Source: Sphingopyxis soli
GTDB taxonomy: Bacteria; Pseudomonadota; Alphaproteobacteria; Sphingomonadales; Sphingomonadaceae
Direction: 5' to 3'
Assembly: GCF_018682675.1 (NCBI RefSeq)
Contig: NZ_JAFMTR010000038.1
Span: 1-33,157, forward strand
DNA: 33,157 nucleotides
This document shows positions 1 to 8,266 of this stretch, in pieces. A program made the position numbers and the translations under genes. A model generated the notes under the pieces. It had not been told where the DNA came from. It saw nothing but the letters and a program-made list of their open reading frames with translations, and made no database searches. The stretch's first letter is position 1. Each line of letters opens with the position of its first letter.

Positions 1-334
1 TTATAGCATCGCCGCAGCCAGCATGACGAGAATTGAAGGGCCGCTCCCCACCCCAAAGCCGACGCAAAGAAGGGTCTTTCCTACATTATCCCGCTGTGTC
101 AGCCTTCATCCCACGCTCTTACGTGGGGAATCAACGCGGCGAGGCGGGCGGGAGGCGTTCGGCAATCCCCCCGGTCCCAAACCGGCGACGCAATGGGCTG
201 AACTTTCCTGAACTTTGAAAATCCATGCCGCGATGACCTGGCAAGGCATGGCAGCGTCCTGCCCCCGGCAGCCGCTTGCCTCTGGACGTCCCTGTCTCTG
301 TCCCATATCCCCGCTAGGGGTCAGGGGAGGCGTC
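1..334. other. Leading stretch without a supportable gene
   Basis: No convincing gene is visible. The open frames here are short, arginine- and proline-rich and overlap each other. The minus-strand frame that ends at the first three bases runs open only to about position 105 and has no good start. No tRNA-like TTCRA loop or acceptor stem was seen. The last bases (about 322-330) form an AGGGGAGG ribosome-binding site for the next gene. Confidence 0.6.
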
Positions 335-895
335 ATGCAGCCACGGATGTCGGCGGCGGAGATCACGCAGCTTGAGTTGCAACTCGCGGGACGGGATTCG
401 CTGCTCCAGTTCGGCTGCGGTAACGCGACGCTCGTCGCGGCGCGGCAGGTGCGCAAGATCGTCGCGGTCGACGGCGACGCCGCCTGGCTCGACGAAGTGG
501 GGCAGAATCTGGCGCGCGCCGCGATCGATTTCACCCCCTTTCATGCCGATATCGGCCCGACGCGCGAGGGCGGTTATCCGGCCGACGCGGGCCGGGCGCG
601 CGACTGGCCGCGCTATCATATCGATGTCTGGCGAAAACTGTCGGGCAGCCCCGATGCGGTGCTGCTCGACGGCCGCTTTCGCGTCGCCTGCCTGTTGCAG
701 TCGATCATTCACTGCAAGCCCGACTGCATCTTCCTGTTCCACCATTTCGTCGATCGCCCAGCCTATCAGGTGGTGACGCGCCACGTCGACGTGCTGGCGC
801 GCGTCGATACGCTGGCGGTCCTGCGGACCAAGCCGCAGGTCGACGGCAAGGCGGTGCTGCACGACCTGTTCGACCATTTCTTCGTCGCGGATTGA
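335..895 (+). CDS. SAM-dependent methyltransferase-like protein
   Basis: This predicts a 186-residue soluble protein. Near residues 25-40 it has a glycine motif, LQFGCGNAT, followed about 18 residues later by an acidic end of a beta strand, VAVDGD. Together these look like motif I and motif II of a class I (Rossmann-fold) S-adenosylmethionine methyltransferase. Later segments include DAVLLDGRFRVAC and a histidine-rich FLFHHFVDRP, which would fit the motif IV region. The substrate cannot be inferred. The frame is open back to 215, but the ATG at 335 is preceded at good spacing by AGGGGAGG, so I prefer it. The next gene lies 35-47 bp downstream on the same strand, so co-transcription is possible. 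The alternative is a conserved hypothetical protein with a degenerate methyltransferase fold. Confidence 0.7.
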   Translation: MQPRMSAAEITQLELQLAGRDSLLQFGCGNATLVAARQVRKIVAVDGDAAWLDEVGQNLARAAIDFTPFHADIGPTREGGYPADAGRARDWPRYHIDVWRKLSGSPDAVLLDGRFRVACLLQSIIHCKPDCIFLFHHFVDRPAYQVVTRHVDVLARVDTLAVLRTKPQVDGKAVLHDLFDHFFVAD

Positions 896-929
896 TCGGG
901 CGGATTGACCGGCGCCCCGGCGCTGCGGC

Positions 930-1487
930 ATGGCGGCTTCCATGTTCACCGACCCGAAATTCACCGCGGCCCCGATGATCGAGACCGATCGCCTTCGCCT
1001 TCGCCCGACGCGCTTTTCGGACAAGGACGTCCATATCGCGATGTGGGCCGACGCGCGCGTCACGCGCTTCATCGGCGGCGAACCGCGCACGCCCGACGCC
1101 AGCTGGGGCAAGTTCCTGAGCTCGGCGGGGCTCTGGCCGGTGATGGGCTTCGGCTATTGGGTCTTCGCCGACCGCGCGAGCGATGCGCTCGTCGGCATGG
1201 GGGGCTTGAGCTACTTCTGCCGCGGCATTCCCGAGCTTGAGGATTGTCCCGAGGCGGGCTGGGCGTTCGACGCCGATCATTGGGGCGCCGGCTATGCGAC
1301 CGAGGCGATGACCGCGGCGCTCGCATGGGCCGATGCGAACCTCGACGCCAGCGAAGTGCGCTGCATCATCGACCATGGCAACGCGGCGTCGGAGCGCGTA
1401 TCGGCAAAGCTGGGCTTCCGGCGCATCGGCGACAGCGACGCGCTGGGGCATGTGGTGGCGATCTATTCGCGGCCGCGCGGGGGCTAG
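930..1487 (+). CDS. GNAT family N-acetyltransferase (RimJ/RimL-like)
   Basis: This is a 185-residue protein with the usual order of a RimJ/RimL-type acetyltransferase. The opening strand reads IETDRLRLRPTRFSD. A central strand carries LVGMGGLSYF. The acetyl-CoA-binding motif A is HWGAGYATEAM (around residues 113-123). The closing segment NAASERVSAKLGFRRIG is the typical N-x-x-S-x-R-v-x-x-K-L-G-F ending. Family members acetylate N-terminal amines of ribosomal proteins or small molecules such as antibiotics, and the substrate here is unknown. The start could be the ATG at 930, 942 or 975; the domain itself begins at the last of these. The gene runs convergently towards nfeD, with a palindromic repeat between them. 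Confidence 0.85.
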   Translation: MAASMFTDPKFTAAPMIETDRLRLRPTRFSDKDVHIAMWADARVTRFIGGEPRTPDASWGKFLSSAGLWPVMGFGYWVFADRASDALVGMGGLSYFCRGIPELEDCPEAGWAFDADHWGAGYATEAMTAALAWADANLDASEVRCIIDHGNAASERVSAKLGFRRIGDSDALGHVVAIYSRPRGG

Positions 1488-1505
1488 TCTATCCGTCGGA
1501 GAGCC

Positions 1506-1592
1506 GTGCGCCCCCGCGCAGGCGGGGGTCCATCATCGGCTGGTGCTAATTCGAACCGGCAGGAGATGGGTCCCCGCCTTCGCGGGGACACG
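1506..1592. repeat. Interspersed palindromic repeat, copy A
   Basis: This 87-bp unit has GC-rich outer arms (CCCCCGCGCAGGCGGGGGTCCAT on one side, ATGGGTCCCCGCCTTCGCGGGGACAC on the other) that are inverted with respect to each other. A less conserved centre contains TTCGAAC. A second copy is at 5457-5542 with the same order of blocks. It sits between the converging stops of the GNAT and NfeD genes, where its stem-loops could also end transcription from both sides. Confidence 0.85.
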
Positions 1593-1611
1593 CGGCTAAA
1601 TTTTGCTGGCG

Positions 1612-2058
1612 TTAAGCCGCCTCGACCACCAGCACGCCGCCGTCGGCGCTGACGACGCGGACCTTCGCGCCTTCGGCCGTATCGGGCCCGTGCACCGGCC
1701 ATTCGCCGTCGCCGACCCTGGCGCGGCCGCGGCCGTCCTCGATCGCCTTGGTCACCGTCAGCACCTCGCCGACGAGGCGGCCGCCGCGCTGGTTGAGGTG
1801 CGGGTCGGTGGTGGTGATCGGGTTCGCCTTCAGCCAGCGGCGTCCGCCGTAGAGCGCGACGAACGACAGGATCGCGAAGATCCCGAGCTGGAGCGGGATG
1901 CTCAGCGGCACGACCCAGGCGACGACACCCGTGACGACCGCCGCGGCGCCGACCCAGATCAGGAAAAAGCCCGGCGCGACGATCTCGGCGGCGGCGAGCA
2001 GCACGCCCAGCGAGAGCCACGCCCAATGCGGTTCCATATTGGCGATGAAGTCGGGCAT
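1612..2058 (-). CDS. NfeD family membrane protein
   Basis: This is a 148-residue protein of the short NfeD type. The N-terminal half holds two to three hydrophobic helices (for example LGVLLAAAEIVAPGFFLIWV and LGIFAILSFVALYGG). The C-terminal part, from about residue 88 (LNQRGGRLVGEVLTVTKAIEDGRGRARVGDGEWPVHG), is the OB-fold NfeD domain, with the typical LVGE and GRV/ARVGDGEW motifs. Short NfeD proteins partner with SPFH/stomatin-like proteins in detergent-resistant membrane microdomains. That partner is encoded directly upstream on the same strand, with a gap of 1 bp, so the two form an operon. NfeD lies downstream and ends near repeat copy A. Confidence 0.92.
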   Translation of the reverse strand: MPDFIANMEPHWAWLSLGVLLAAAEIVAPGFFLIWVGAAAVVTGVVAWVVPLSIPLQLGIFAILSFVALYGGRRWLKANPITTTDPHLNQRGGRLVGEVLTVTKAIEDGRGRARVGDGEWPVHGPDTAEGAKVRVVSADGGVLVVEAA

Positions 2059-2059
2059 G

Positions 2060-2974
2060 TCAGGCTCCCGTCTTGCGTTCGAGCGCGTCCCTGGCGAGCT
2101 CGCCGATGCCGCCCAGCGTGCCGATCAGCTGCGTCGCCTCGACCGGGAACAGGATCGTCTTGCTGTTCGGGCTGGTCGCGAACTGGCTCACCGCCTCGAC
2201 ATATTTCTGCGCGATGAAGTAATTGATCGCCTGCGCATTGCCGCTGGCGATCGCCTGGCTCACCATCTGCGTCGCTTTCGCTTCGGCCTCGGCTTCGCGC
2301 TCGCGGGCTTCGGCGTCGCGGAAGGCGGCTTCGCGGCGGCCCTCGGCCTCAAGAATCTGGCTCTGCTTCTGCCCCTCGGCGCGCAGGATCTCCGACGCCC
2401 TGCTGCCCTCCGCCTCGAGGATGTTGGCGCGCTTTTCGCGTTCGGCCTTCATCTGCCGCGCCATCGCGTTCGAGATGTCGGCGGGCGGACGGATGTCCTT
2501 GATCTCGACGCGGGTGATCTTGACCCCCCAAGGCGTCGTCGCATCGTCGACGACGTGCAGCAGCCGCGTGTTGATCTCGTCGCGCTTCGACAGCGTTTCG
2601 TCGAGGTCCATCGAACCCATCACGGTGCGCAGGTTCGTCGTCGTCAGGTTCATGATCGAGAGATAAAGGTCGCTCACCTCATAGGCCGCCTTTGCGGCGT
2701 CGAGCACCTGGAAGAAGACGACGCCGTCGACCGCGACCATCGCATTGTCCTTGGTGATGATTTCCTGCCCGGGAATGTCGAGCACTTGCTCCATCATGTT
2801 CACCTTGCGCCCGACGCGGTCGAAGATCGGCATGATGAAGTTGAGGCCGGGCTGCGCGGTGTGGGTGAAGCGGCCGAAGCGTTCGATGGTGTAGGCATAG
2901 CCCTGCCGCACGGGCGTCAGCGCCCAGATCAGGAACACCAGGGCCAGAACCACCAGCGCGAGCGCGAATTCCAT
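2060..2974 (-). CDS. qmcA: SPFH/band 7 (stomatin-like) protein, QmcA type
   Basis: This is a 304-residue stomatin-like protein. Residues 1-20 form one N-terminal membrane helix ([20 protein letters not shown]). A band 7/PHB domain follows, with the characteristic R-x-G-R-F and [13 protein letters not shown] segment, then [19 protein letters not shown]. Next comes a long alanine/glutamate-rich coiled coil (roughly residues 160-240), and a C-terminal part ends in an oligomerisation region. Family members scaffold membrane microdomains and modulate membrane proteases such as FtsH. The downstream NfeD gene is its usual partner. The gene diverges from the CitE-like gene across an 84-bp spacer containing two TTGCAA words. 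The symbol follows the E. coli homologue. Confidence 0.92.
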   Translation of the reverse strand: MEFALALVVLALVFLIWALTPVRQGYAYTIERFGRFTHTAQPGLNFIMPIFDRVGRKVNMMEQVLDIPGQEIITKDNAMVAVDGVVFFQVLDAAKAAYEVSDLYLSIMNLTTTNLRTVMGSMDLDETLSKRDEINTRLLHVVDDATTPWGVKITRVEIKDIRPPADISNAMARQMKAEREKRANILEAEGSRASEILRAEGQKQSQILEAEGRREAAFRDAEAREREAEAEAKATQMVSQAIASGNAQAINYFIAQKYVEAVSQFATSPNSKTILFPVEATQLIGTLGGIGELARDALERKTGA

Positions 2975-3058
2975 CGATCATCCCCTCTTGCAAGATTGCG
3001 TCGTTGCAAACCCGCTTCCTTATTGCGGCAATGCCGCGGGTGCGCCACAGAAAAGCGC

Positions 3059-3868
3059 ATGACGACCGACGCCGCACCGCCCCGCTCGCTGCTCTATGTC
3101 CCCGGATCGAACGCGCGCGCGCTCGAAAAGGCCCGGGGGCTCGCCGCCGACCTGCTGATCATCGACCTTGAGGATGCGGTGCCCGCGGACCGCAAGATCG
3201 AAGCGCGCGAGGCGATGCGCCGCGCGGTCGAGGCGGGCTATCCCGGCAAGCGTATCGCCGTGCGGGTCAACGCGTCCGGAAGCTGGGAACAGGAGGCCGA
3301 CATCACGGCGCTCTACGGCCTCGCGCTCGACGCGGTCGTGCTGCCGAAGGTCGATGCGGTCGCCGACCTGGATCCGGTGCGCGTGCTGGGCGTGCCGATC
3401 CTGGCGATGATCGAGACGCCGGTCGCCATCTATGCCGCGCGCGGCATTGCAAGTGATCCGGCCGTTGTGGGCCTGATCGCCGGTCTTAACGATCTGGCGC
3501 ACGAATTGAAGCTGCCGGACGGCATGGACCGCAGCGCGATGAGCGTCGCGATCCAGACCATCGTGCTCGCGGCACGCGCGGCCGGCGTCCGGGCGTTCGA
3601 CGGCGTATATAACGCGCTCGACGATGCGGCGGGCTTCGCGGCGGAAGCGGCCGAGGGGCGGCGGCTCGGCTTCGACGGCAAGACGCTGATCCACCCGTCG
3701 CAGGTCGACCCGTGCAATGCGGCTTTCGCGCCGTCGGCACGCCAGATTGCCGAGGCCGAGGCCCTGGTCGCCGCTGCGACCGGCGGCGCGCAGCGGCACG
3801 AAGGGCGGATGATCGAGGATATGCATGTCGCGGCGGCGCGCGCGTTGCTGGAGCGAGCGGGGCGGTAG
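3059..3868 (+). CDS. HpcH/HpaI aldolase/citrate lyase family protein (CitE-like)
   Basis: This is a 269-residue TIM-barrel protein of the CitE/malyl-CoA lyase group. Visible family blocks are RSLLYVPGSN near the N-terminus, LLIIDLEDAVP (the metal-binding acidic strand), VRVNASGSWEQEADI, VVLPKVD, the metal-ligand strand ILAMIETPVAI, GLNDLAHEL, and GKTLIHPSQV near the C-terminus. Such stand-alone proteins cleave or hydrolyse CoA thioesters (citramalyl-, malyl- or citryl-CoA). No citrate lyase alpha or gamma subunits are nearby, so a role in CoA-thioester metabolism is more likely than citrate fermentation. The frame stays open far upstream (to 1898), but that part is the shadow of the SPFH and NfeD genes. 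The ATG at 3059 places the RSLLYVPG block at its normal position. Confidence 0.9.
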   Translation: MTTDAAPPRSLLYVPGSNARALEKARGLAADLLIIDLEDAVPADRKIEAREAMRRAVEAGYPGKRIAVRVNASGSWEQEADITALYGLALDAVVLPKVDAVADLDPVRVLGVPILAMIETPVAIYAARGIASDPAVVGLIAGLNDLAHELKLPDGMDRSAMSVAIQTIVLAARAAGVRAFDGVYNALDDAAGFAAEAAEGRRLGFDGKTLIHPSQVDPCNAAFAPSARQIAEAEALVAAATGGAQRHEGRMIEDMHVAAARALLERAGR

Positions 3869-3875
3869 CGGCTGC

Positions 3876-3895
3876 CGTTCGTCGTTCGACGAACG
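3876..3895. terminator. Stem-loop after the CitE-like gene
   Basis: An 8-bp perfect stem (CGTTCGTC / GACGAACG) with loop GTTC lies 8 bases after the stop codon of the CitE-like gene. No uridine run follows, so it may be a weak terminator, an mRNA-stabilising hairpin or an operator-like palindrome in front of the peptidase gene. Confidence 0.45.
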
Positions 3896-3936
3896 CGACT
3901 TGTCTGTCGGTGGCGGAAATGCCATGCGGCAGCCCC

Positions 3937-5439
3937 ATGAAAATCACGAAATTCCGGGCCGCCATTGCGGCCGTCGCCCTTTTGGCCGTCGCTCCCGCCG
4001 TTTCCGCCGCTCCCGCCAAGGGCGACGCGCCGGTGACCGAGGCCGAACTCGCCGATCATATAAAAATCCTGTCGAGCGATGCCTTCGAAGGCCGCGCCCC
4101 CGGCACCGAGGGCGAGGATCGCACGATCGCCTATGTCGTCGGCGAGTGGGCGAAGCTCGGGCTCGAACCCGTTCCGGGCAGCGCAACCCCCTGGCTGCAG
4201 GGCGTTCCGCTGGTCGAGACGCAGGCGACGGGCGGGACGGCCAGGTTCAGGGTGAACGGCAGCGATCTCGGCATCGGCGCAGACGGCGTACTGCTGACCG
4301 GGCGCGATGCCAAAGTCTCGCTGGCAAACCTGCCGGTCGTGTTCGTCGGCTATGGCCTTGACGGCGCGGGCAAGGTCAATGCCGACGTCAGCGGCAAGGT
4401 CGCCGTGATGCTCTATGACAATGCGCCTTTCGGCGAGAATCTTCCGCGCTATCGCGAACGGCGGCAGAAGCTGGCCGATGCGGGTGCGAGCGCGGTGCTG
4501 GTCGTTGCCACCGATGACGCATTATGGAGCCAGCTCCAGAGTTCAGTCGGCGGCAAAGCAACTCGCCTTGCTTCGGCCGCGCCGGGCGCACCCGTAACCG
4601 GCTTCCTGTCGCCCGCGGCTGCCGATACGCTGTTCCGGAAGGCGGGACAGGATGGAGCCGCGCTTCGTGCCGCAGCGCAGGCGGCCGATTACAAGGGTGC
4701 GGCGCTGTCTGCGACCGCGGACTTCGCGACCACCTCGGTCGTGCGCGCTTATGAAAGCAACAATATCATCGCAAAGCTGCCGGGCGCGAAGCCGGACGGC
4801 AAGGCGGTGCTGTTTCTCGGCCATTGGGACCATCTCGGCATCTGCGCGCCGGACGATCCGCAGGACCGAATCTGCAACGGCGCGGTCGACAATGCCAGCG
4901 GGATCGCAGTGCTGCTGTCCGTGGCGAAGCGCCTCGCGAGCGGGAAGCGTCCCGACCGCGATATCTATTTCATGGCGACGACCGCCGAGGAAAAGGGCCT
5001 GCTCGGCGCGCACTGGTTCGCCGACCATCCGGTGGTGCCGCTCGCCGACATCACCGTCGCGCTCAACATCGATACGATTGCCATCTCGCCGCGCGGCACC
5101 CCCGTCGCGACGATCGGACGCGGCAAGCCCGCCTATGATGCGGTGGTGCGCGATGCGGCGACGAAGCTCGGCCGCAAGCTCGACGAGGACGGCGAAGCCG
5201 ACGCCTTCGTCCAGCGACAGGACGGCTGGGCGCTCGGCGCGAAGGGCGTCACCTCGCTGATGGTCGGCGGCAGCTTCTCGGACATGCCGCTGCTCGAAAA
5301 ATTCCTCGAAAGCGACTACCACGGCACCAGCGACGAATTTTCCGACAAGGTGCCGCTCGGCGGCGCGGCGGAGGATGCCGATCTGCACGTCGCGCTTGGG
5401 CGGGTGTTCGCCGACACGAAGCTGTGGCCGGGACAATAA
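3937..5439 (+). CDS. Secreted M28 family metallopeptidase with PA-like insert
   Basis: From the ATG at 3937 this is a 500-residue precursor with a clear signal peptide (KITKFRAAIAAVALLAVAPAVSA). The middle region, about residues 130-190 (VVFVGYGL, GKVAVMLYDN, GASAVLVVATDDA), looks like a protease-associated (PA) domain. The catalytic domain shows the M28 zinc set: GHWDHLG (first His and general-base region), NGAVDNASG (bridging Asp), TAEEKGLLG (catalytic Glu and ligand), ALNIDTI (Asp ligand) and DYHGTSDEF (last His). It is therefore a likely periplasmic or exported di-zinc aminopeptidase. An in-frame ATG at 3919 is an alternative start but would put polar residues before the signal peptide. 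A stem-loop separates it from the CitE-like gene. Confidence 0.92.
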   Translation: MKITKFRAAIAAVALLAVAPAVSAAPAKGDAPVTEAELADHIKILSSDAFEGRAPGTEGEDRTIAYVVGEWAKLGLEPVPGSATPWLQGVPLVETQATGGTARFRVNGSDLGIGADGVLLTGRDAKVSLANLPVVFVGYGLDGAGKVNADVSGKVAVMLYDNAPFGENLPRYRERRQKLADAGASAVLVVATDDALWSQLQSSVGGKATRLASAAPGAPVTGFLSPAAADTLFRKAGQDGAALRAAAQAADYKGAALSATADFATTSVVRAYESNNIIAKLPGAKPDGKAVLFLGHWDHLGICAPDDPQDRICNGAVDNASGIAVLLSVAKRLASGKRPDRDIYFMATTAEEKGLLGAHWFADHPVVPLADITVALNIDTIAISPRGTPVATIGRGKPAYDAVVRDAATKLGRKLDEDGEADAFVQRQDGWALGAKGVTSLMVGGSFSDMPLLEKFLESDYHGTSDEFSDKVPLGGAAEDADLHVALGRVFADTKLWPGQ

Positions 5440-5456
5440 GGGGTCGGAATGAAGGC

Positions 5457-5542
5457 GTGCGTCCCCGCGAAGGCGGGGATCCATCACCCGCCGCTGAGTT
5501 CGATACGACCGGAGATGGAGCCCCGCCTTGGCGGGGGAACAC
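5457..5542. repeat. Interspersed palindromic repeat, copy B
   Basis: This is a second copy of the 1506-1592 repeat, 86 bp long. It has the same flanks (GTGCGTCCCCGCGAAGGCGG and GGAGATGGAGCCCCGCCTTG) and a diverged centre containing TTCGATACGACC. Like copy A, it lies between the stops of two converging genes, here the M28 peptidase and DAHP synthase. Confidence 0.85.
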
Positions 5543-5558
5543 ATCTCTATTTTGACTA

Positions 5559-6932
5559 TTAGGCCGCCTGCCTGGCCCGGTCCGCCATTTCCTGATTGAG
5601 CATTTCGGCCAGCAGGAAAGCAAGCTCGAGGCTCTGCCCCGCGTTGAGGCGCGGATCGCAATGTGTATGGTAGCGGTCGGCCAGATCCATCTGGGTCACA
5701 TCCATCGCGCCGCCCGTGCATTCGGTGACATTCTGGCCGGTCATCTCGATATGGATGCCGCCGCCATGCGTTCCCTCGGCGCGGTGCACGGCGAAGAAGC
5801 CGCGCACTTCGGCGAGGATGCGCTCGAACGGCCGCGTCTTGTAGCCGTTGTTCGTCTTGATGACGTTGCCGTGCATCGGGTCGCACGACCAGACGACGGG
5901 GTGGCCCGCCTCCTTCACCGCGCGGACGAGCTTGGGCAGATGCGCCTCGATCTTGTCGTGGCCGTATCGCGTGATCAACGTCATCCGGCCCGGCACGCGG
6001 TTCGGGTTCAGCGTGTCGAGCAGCCGCAGCAGCACGTCGGGCTCGAGGCTCGGGCCGCACTTCATGCCGATCGGATTGCCGACGCCGCGCAGATATTCGA
6101 CATGCGCCGACCCCTCGAAGCGGGTGCGGTCGCCGATCCACAGAAAATGGCCCGACAGGCCGTACCAGCCGCCGGTCAGGCTGTCCTGCCGCGTCAGCGC
6201 CTGCTCATAGGGGAGCAGCAGCGCTTCGTGGCTGGTGTAGAAGCTGGTGCCCTTGATCTGCGGGACGGTTTCGGGGGTCACGCCGCACGCTTCCATGAAG
6301 GCGAGCGCCTCGGAAATCCGCGCAGCGGTTTCCTGATATTTCTTCGCCCACGGGCTGCGGTCCATGAAGTCGTGCGTCCAGGCGTTGACCTGGTGCAGAT
6401 TGGCATAGCCGCCGCCGGCGAAGGCGCGCAGCAGGTTCAGTGTCGCCGCCGACTGGTTGTATGCCTTGACCATGCGCTGCGGATCGGGCGCGCGGCCCGC
6501 GGCCTCGAACGCGATGTCGTTGATGATGTCGCCGCGATAGCTCGGCAGCTCGACGCCGTTCACCTCTTCCATGTCCGCCGAGCGCGGCTTCGCGAACTGG
6601 CCCGCCATGCGGCCGACCTTCACCACCGGCATTTTCGATGCGAAGGTGAGCACGACCGCCATCTGGAGCAGCACGCGGAAGGTGTCGCGGATGTTGTTCG
6701 GGTGGAATTCGGCAAAGCTCTCGGCGCAGTCGCCGCCCTGGAGCAGGAAGGCCTTGCCCTCGGCGACGCGGCCAAGGTCGGCGGTCAGGTCACGGGCCTC
6801 GCCCGCAAAGACGAGCGGCGGATAGCCGGCGAGTTCCTTCTCGGCCGCGGCGAGCGCCGCGTCGTCGCTGTAGGTCGGGAGCTGGCGGGCTTCGTGCGAG
6901 CGCCAGCTGTGCGGTTGCCATTGTTTCGTCAT
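5559..6932 (-). CDS. aroG: Class II 3-deoxy-7-phosphoheptulonate (DAHP) synthase
   Basis: This is a 457-residue enzyme of the plant-like class II DAHP synthase family. It condenses phosphoenolpyruvate and erythrose 4-phosphate in the first step of the shikimate pathway. Signature blocks are [12 protein letters not shown] (metal-binding Cys), [85 protein letters not shown] and HCDPRLN near the C-terminus. The length is normal for the class, and nothing in the catalytic blocks is missing. No leader peptide or attenuator is evident in the 263 bp between it and the next divergent gene, so any transcriptional feedback control cannot be read from the sequence. The gene symbol is by function; class II genes are also called aroF or aroH. 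Confidence 0.95.
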   Translation of the reverse strand: MTKQWQPHSWRSHEARQLPTYSDDAALAAAEKELAGYPPLVFAGEARDLTADLGRVAEGKAFLLQGGDCAESFAEFHPNNIRDTFRVLLQMAVVLTFASKMPVVKVGRMAGQFAKPRSADMEEVNGVELPSYRGDIINDIAFEAAGRAPDPQRMVKAYNQSAATLNLLRAFAGGGYANLHQVNAWTHDFMDRSPWAKKYQETAARISEALAFMEACGVTPETVPQIKGTSFYTSHEALLLPYEQALTRQDSLTGGWYGLSGHFLWIGDRTRFEGSAHVEYLRGVGNPIGMKCGPSLEPDVLLRLLDTLNPNRVPGRMTLITRYGHDKIEAHLPKLVRAVKEAGHPVVWSCDPMHGNVIKTNNGYKTRPFERILAEVRGFFAVHRAEGTHGGGIHIEMTGQNVTECTGGAMDVTQMDLADRYHTHCDPRLNAGQSLELAFLLAEMLNQEMADRARQAA

Positions 6933-7195
6933 ATCGACCGTCTTTTACGCCAGTTTCCATCCAAACGCGAATCACCCGCCGCCATGACGCTTATGTCCCC
7001 GGGAAGCAAGCGCGAGTGATATAATTAGCCGAAGAAGACATTTTGCGCAGGGAAGCTTTTCTCGTCCGTTGGAAAATGATAGTTTATTTCAGATTTTTGC
7101 AGCCGCCTGCCGATTTTGCATCAAGGCGTTGGGCAATCGGTAACGTTATCGGCCTAGTGGTCCGCTTGGGGACCGTACCGTAAAAGTCGTTGGAT

Positions 7196-7873
7196 ATGGC
7201 CAATTTCGATCCGGCCTGGTTCGGTTATGGGGCACTCGTCGCGTTGCTCGTCGCGAGCTTCGTGGCGCGGGTCAATCATGTCCGCCTCGGCCTCGCGGTT
7301 GCTGCGCTCCTTGCGCTGCCGGTCGCACTCTATGGCTGGCGCGGAACGCTGTTCACGCTGCTGATCCTCGCGATCCTTCTCGTGAACCTCGGTCTGATCG
7401 CGCGGCTGTGGTGGCAGGGTTCGCAGACCCGCTTCTCGCGCGAGGAGCAGGAGTTGCGCGATCTCCATTTCCAGGGACTGCCGCCCGCGACCGCGCGCAC
7501 GCTGATCGACCAGGGATTCTGGATTTCGGCCAGGCGCGGCGAAGTGCTGATCCGCGAAAATGAAGCCGCTCCCTGCCTTTTCTATCTTGCCGAGGGGCGG
7601 GCGGCGATCCGCCGCGACGGCGCCGACGTGGGCGCGCTTGCCGACGGCGCGCTGATCGGCGAGGCGACGGTGCTCGACGGCGCCCACGCGACGGGAACCG
7701 TCGTGCTGACCAGCAACGCGCGGCTGTGGTTCATCCCCGCTGCCGGGCTGCGCGCCTATCTGGGGACGCATCCCGATGTCGCGGGGGCGCTCCACGAGGG
7801 CTTCGCGCGTGCGCTCCGCGGAAAGCTGGCAAGCGCGAATGGCCGCATTGCAGGCGCCGCGTCGCTGTCCTAG
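7196..7873 (+). CDS. Three-helix membrane protein with cyclic-nucleotide-binding fold, Popeye-like
   Basis: This is a 225-residue protein. Residues about 8-80 form three hydrophobic helices (YGALVALLVASFVARV, LGLAVAALLALPVALYG, TLFTLLILAILLVNLGLIARL). A linker, RFSREEQELRDLHFQGLPP, leads to a cytoplasmic beta-roll of about 120 residues with cNMP-binding-domain landmarks: RRGEVLIRENEAAPCLFYLAEGRAAI, then DGALIGEATVLDGAHATGTVV. The phosphate-binding cassette has a GE pair but lacks the canonical R-S/T-A triad, so cyclic-nucleotide binding is uncertain. Three helices, an acidic S-x-E-E/F-E-L linker and a CNB-like fold resemble Popeye (POPDC) proteins. No helix-turn-helix follows, so it is not a Crp-type regulator. 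A TTG at 7190 is an alternative start. Confidence 0.75.
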   Translation: MANFDPAWFGYGALVALLVASFVARVNHVRLGLAVAALLALPVALYGWRGTLFTLLILAILLVNLGLIARLWWQGSQTRFSREEQELRDLHFQGLPPATARTLIDQGFWISARRGEVLIRENEAAPCLFYLAEGRAAIRRDGADVGALADGALIGEATVLDGAHATGTVVLTSNARLWFIPAAGLRAYLGTHPDVAGALHEGFARALRGKLASANGRIAGAASLS

Positions 7874-7918
7874 GGTCGCTGCCTTCGATCTGTAATCGGC
7901 AGGCTCTACGCGGCGCTC

Positions 7919-8266
7919 ATGACACTGACACTCTATGGCATCCCCAACTGCGACACGGTCAAAAAGGCGCGCCGCTGGCTCGACGATCACGGCGTCGCAT
8001 ATGAATTTCACGATTATCGCAAGGACGGGCTCGACGCGGCGCGGCTGCAGGGCTGGATCGACGCGCTTGGCTGGGAGAAACTGCTCAACCGGAGCGGTAC
8101 GACCTTTCGCAAGCTGCCCGAAGCTGCGAAGGAAGGGCTGGGCGCCACATCGGCGATGGCGCTGATGCTCGACCAGCCCGCGATGATCCGCCGCCCGCTC
8201 GTCGATGCCGACGGCGATCTCAGCGTCGGATTTTCGGCCGACGACTGGCAGCGGCGTTTTGCATGA
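7919..8266 (+). CDS. ArsC/Spx-family protein, YffB type
   Basis: This is a 115-residue thioredoxin-fold protein that opens with TLTLYGIPNCDTVKKARRWL. That gives a single Cys in the N-C-D-T-V-K-K-A context typical of YffB-like ArsC-related proteins. The family blocks YEFHDYRKDGL, LLNRSGTTFRKL and a terminal MIRRPLVD follow. YffB-like proteins are not proven arsenate reductases; some bind glutathione and act as thiol reductases. No ars operon is nearby. The stop codon overlaps the start of the next gene in an ATGA, so the two are translationally coupled. Confidence 0.9.
   Translation: MTLTLYGIPNCDTVKKARRWLDDHGVAYEFHDYRKDGLDAARLQGWIDALGWEKLLNRSGTTFRKLPEAAKEGLGATSAMALMLDQPAMIRRPLVDADGDLSVGFSADDWQRRFA

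Noticed and set aside
23..218. Small open frames in the first 220 bases
   Set aside because: They overlap each other, are Pro/Arg-rich, and have no ribosome-binding site or family features.
1898..3058. An upstream extension of the CitE-like gene (about 387 codons)
   Set aside because: It overlaps the NfeD and SPFH genes on the other strand; the ATG at 3059 begins the conserved region.
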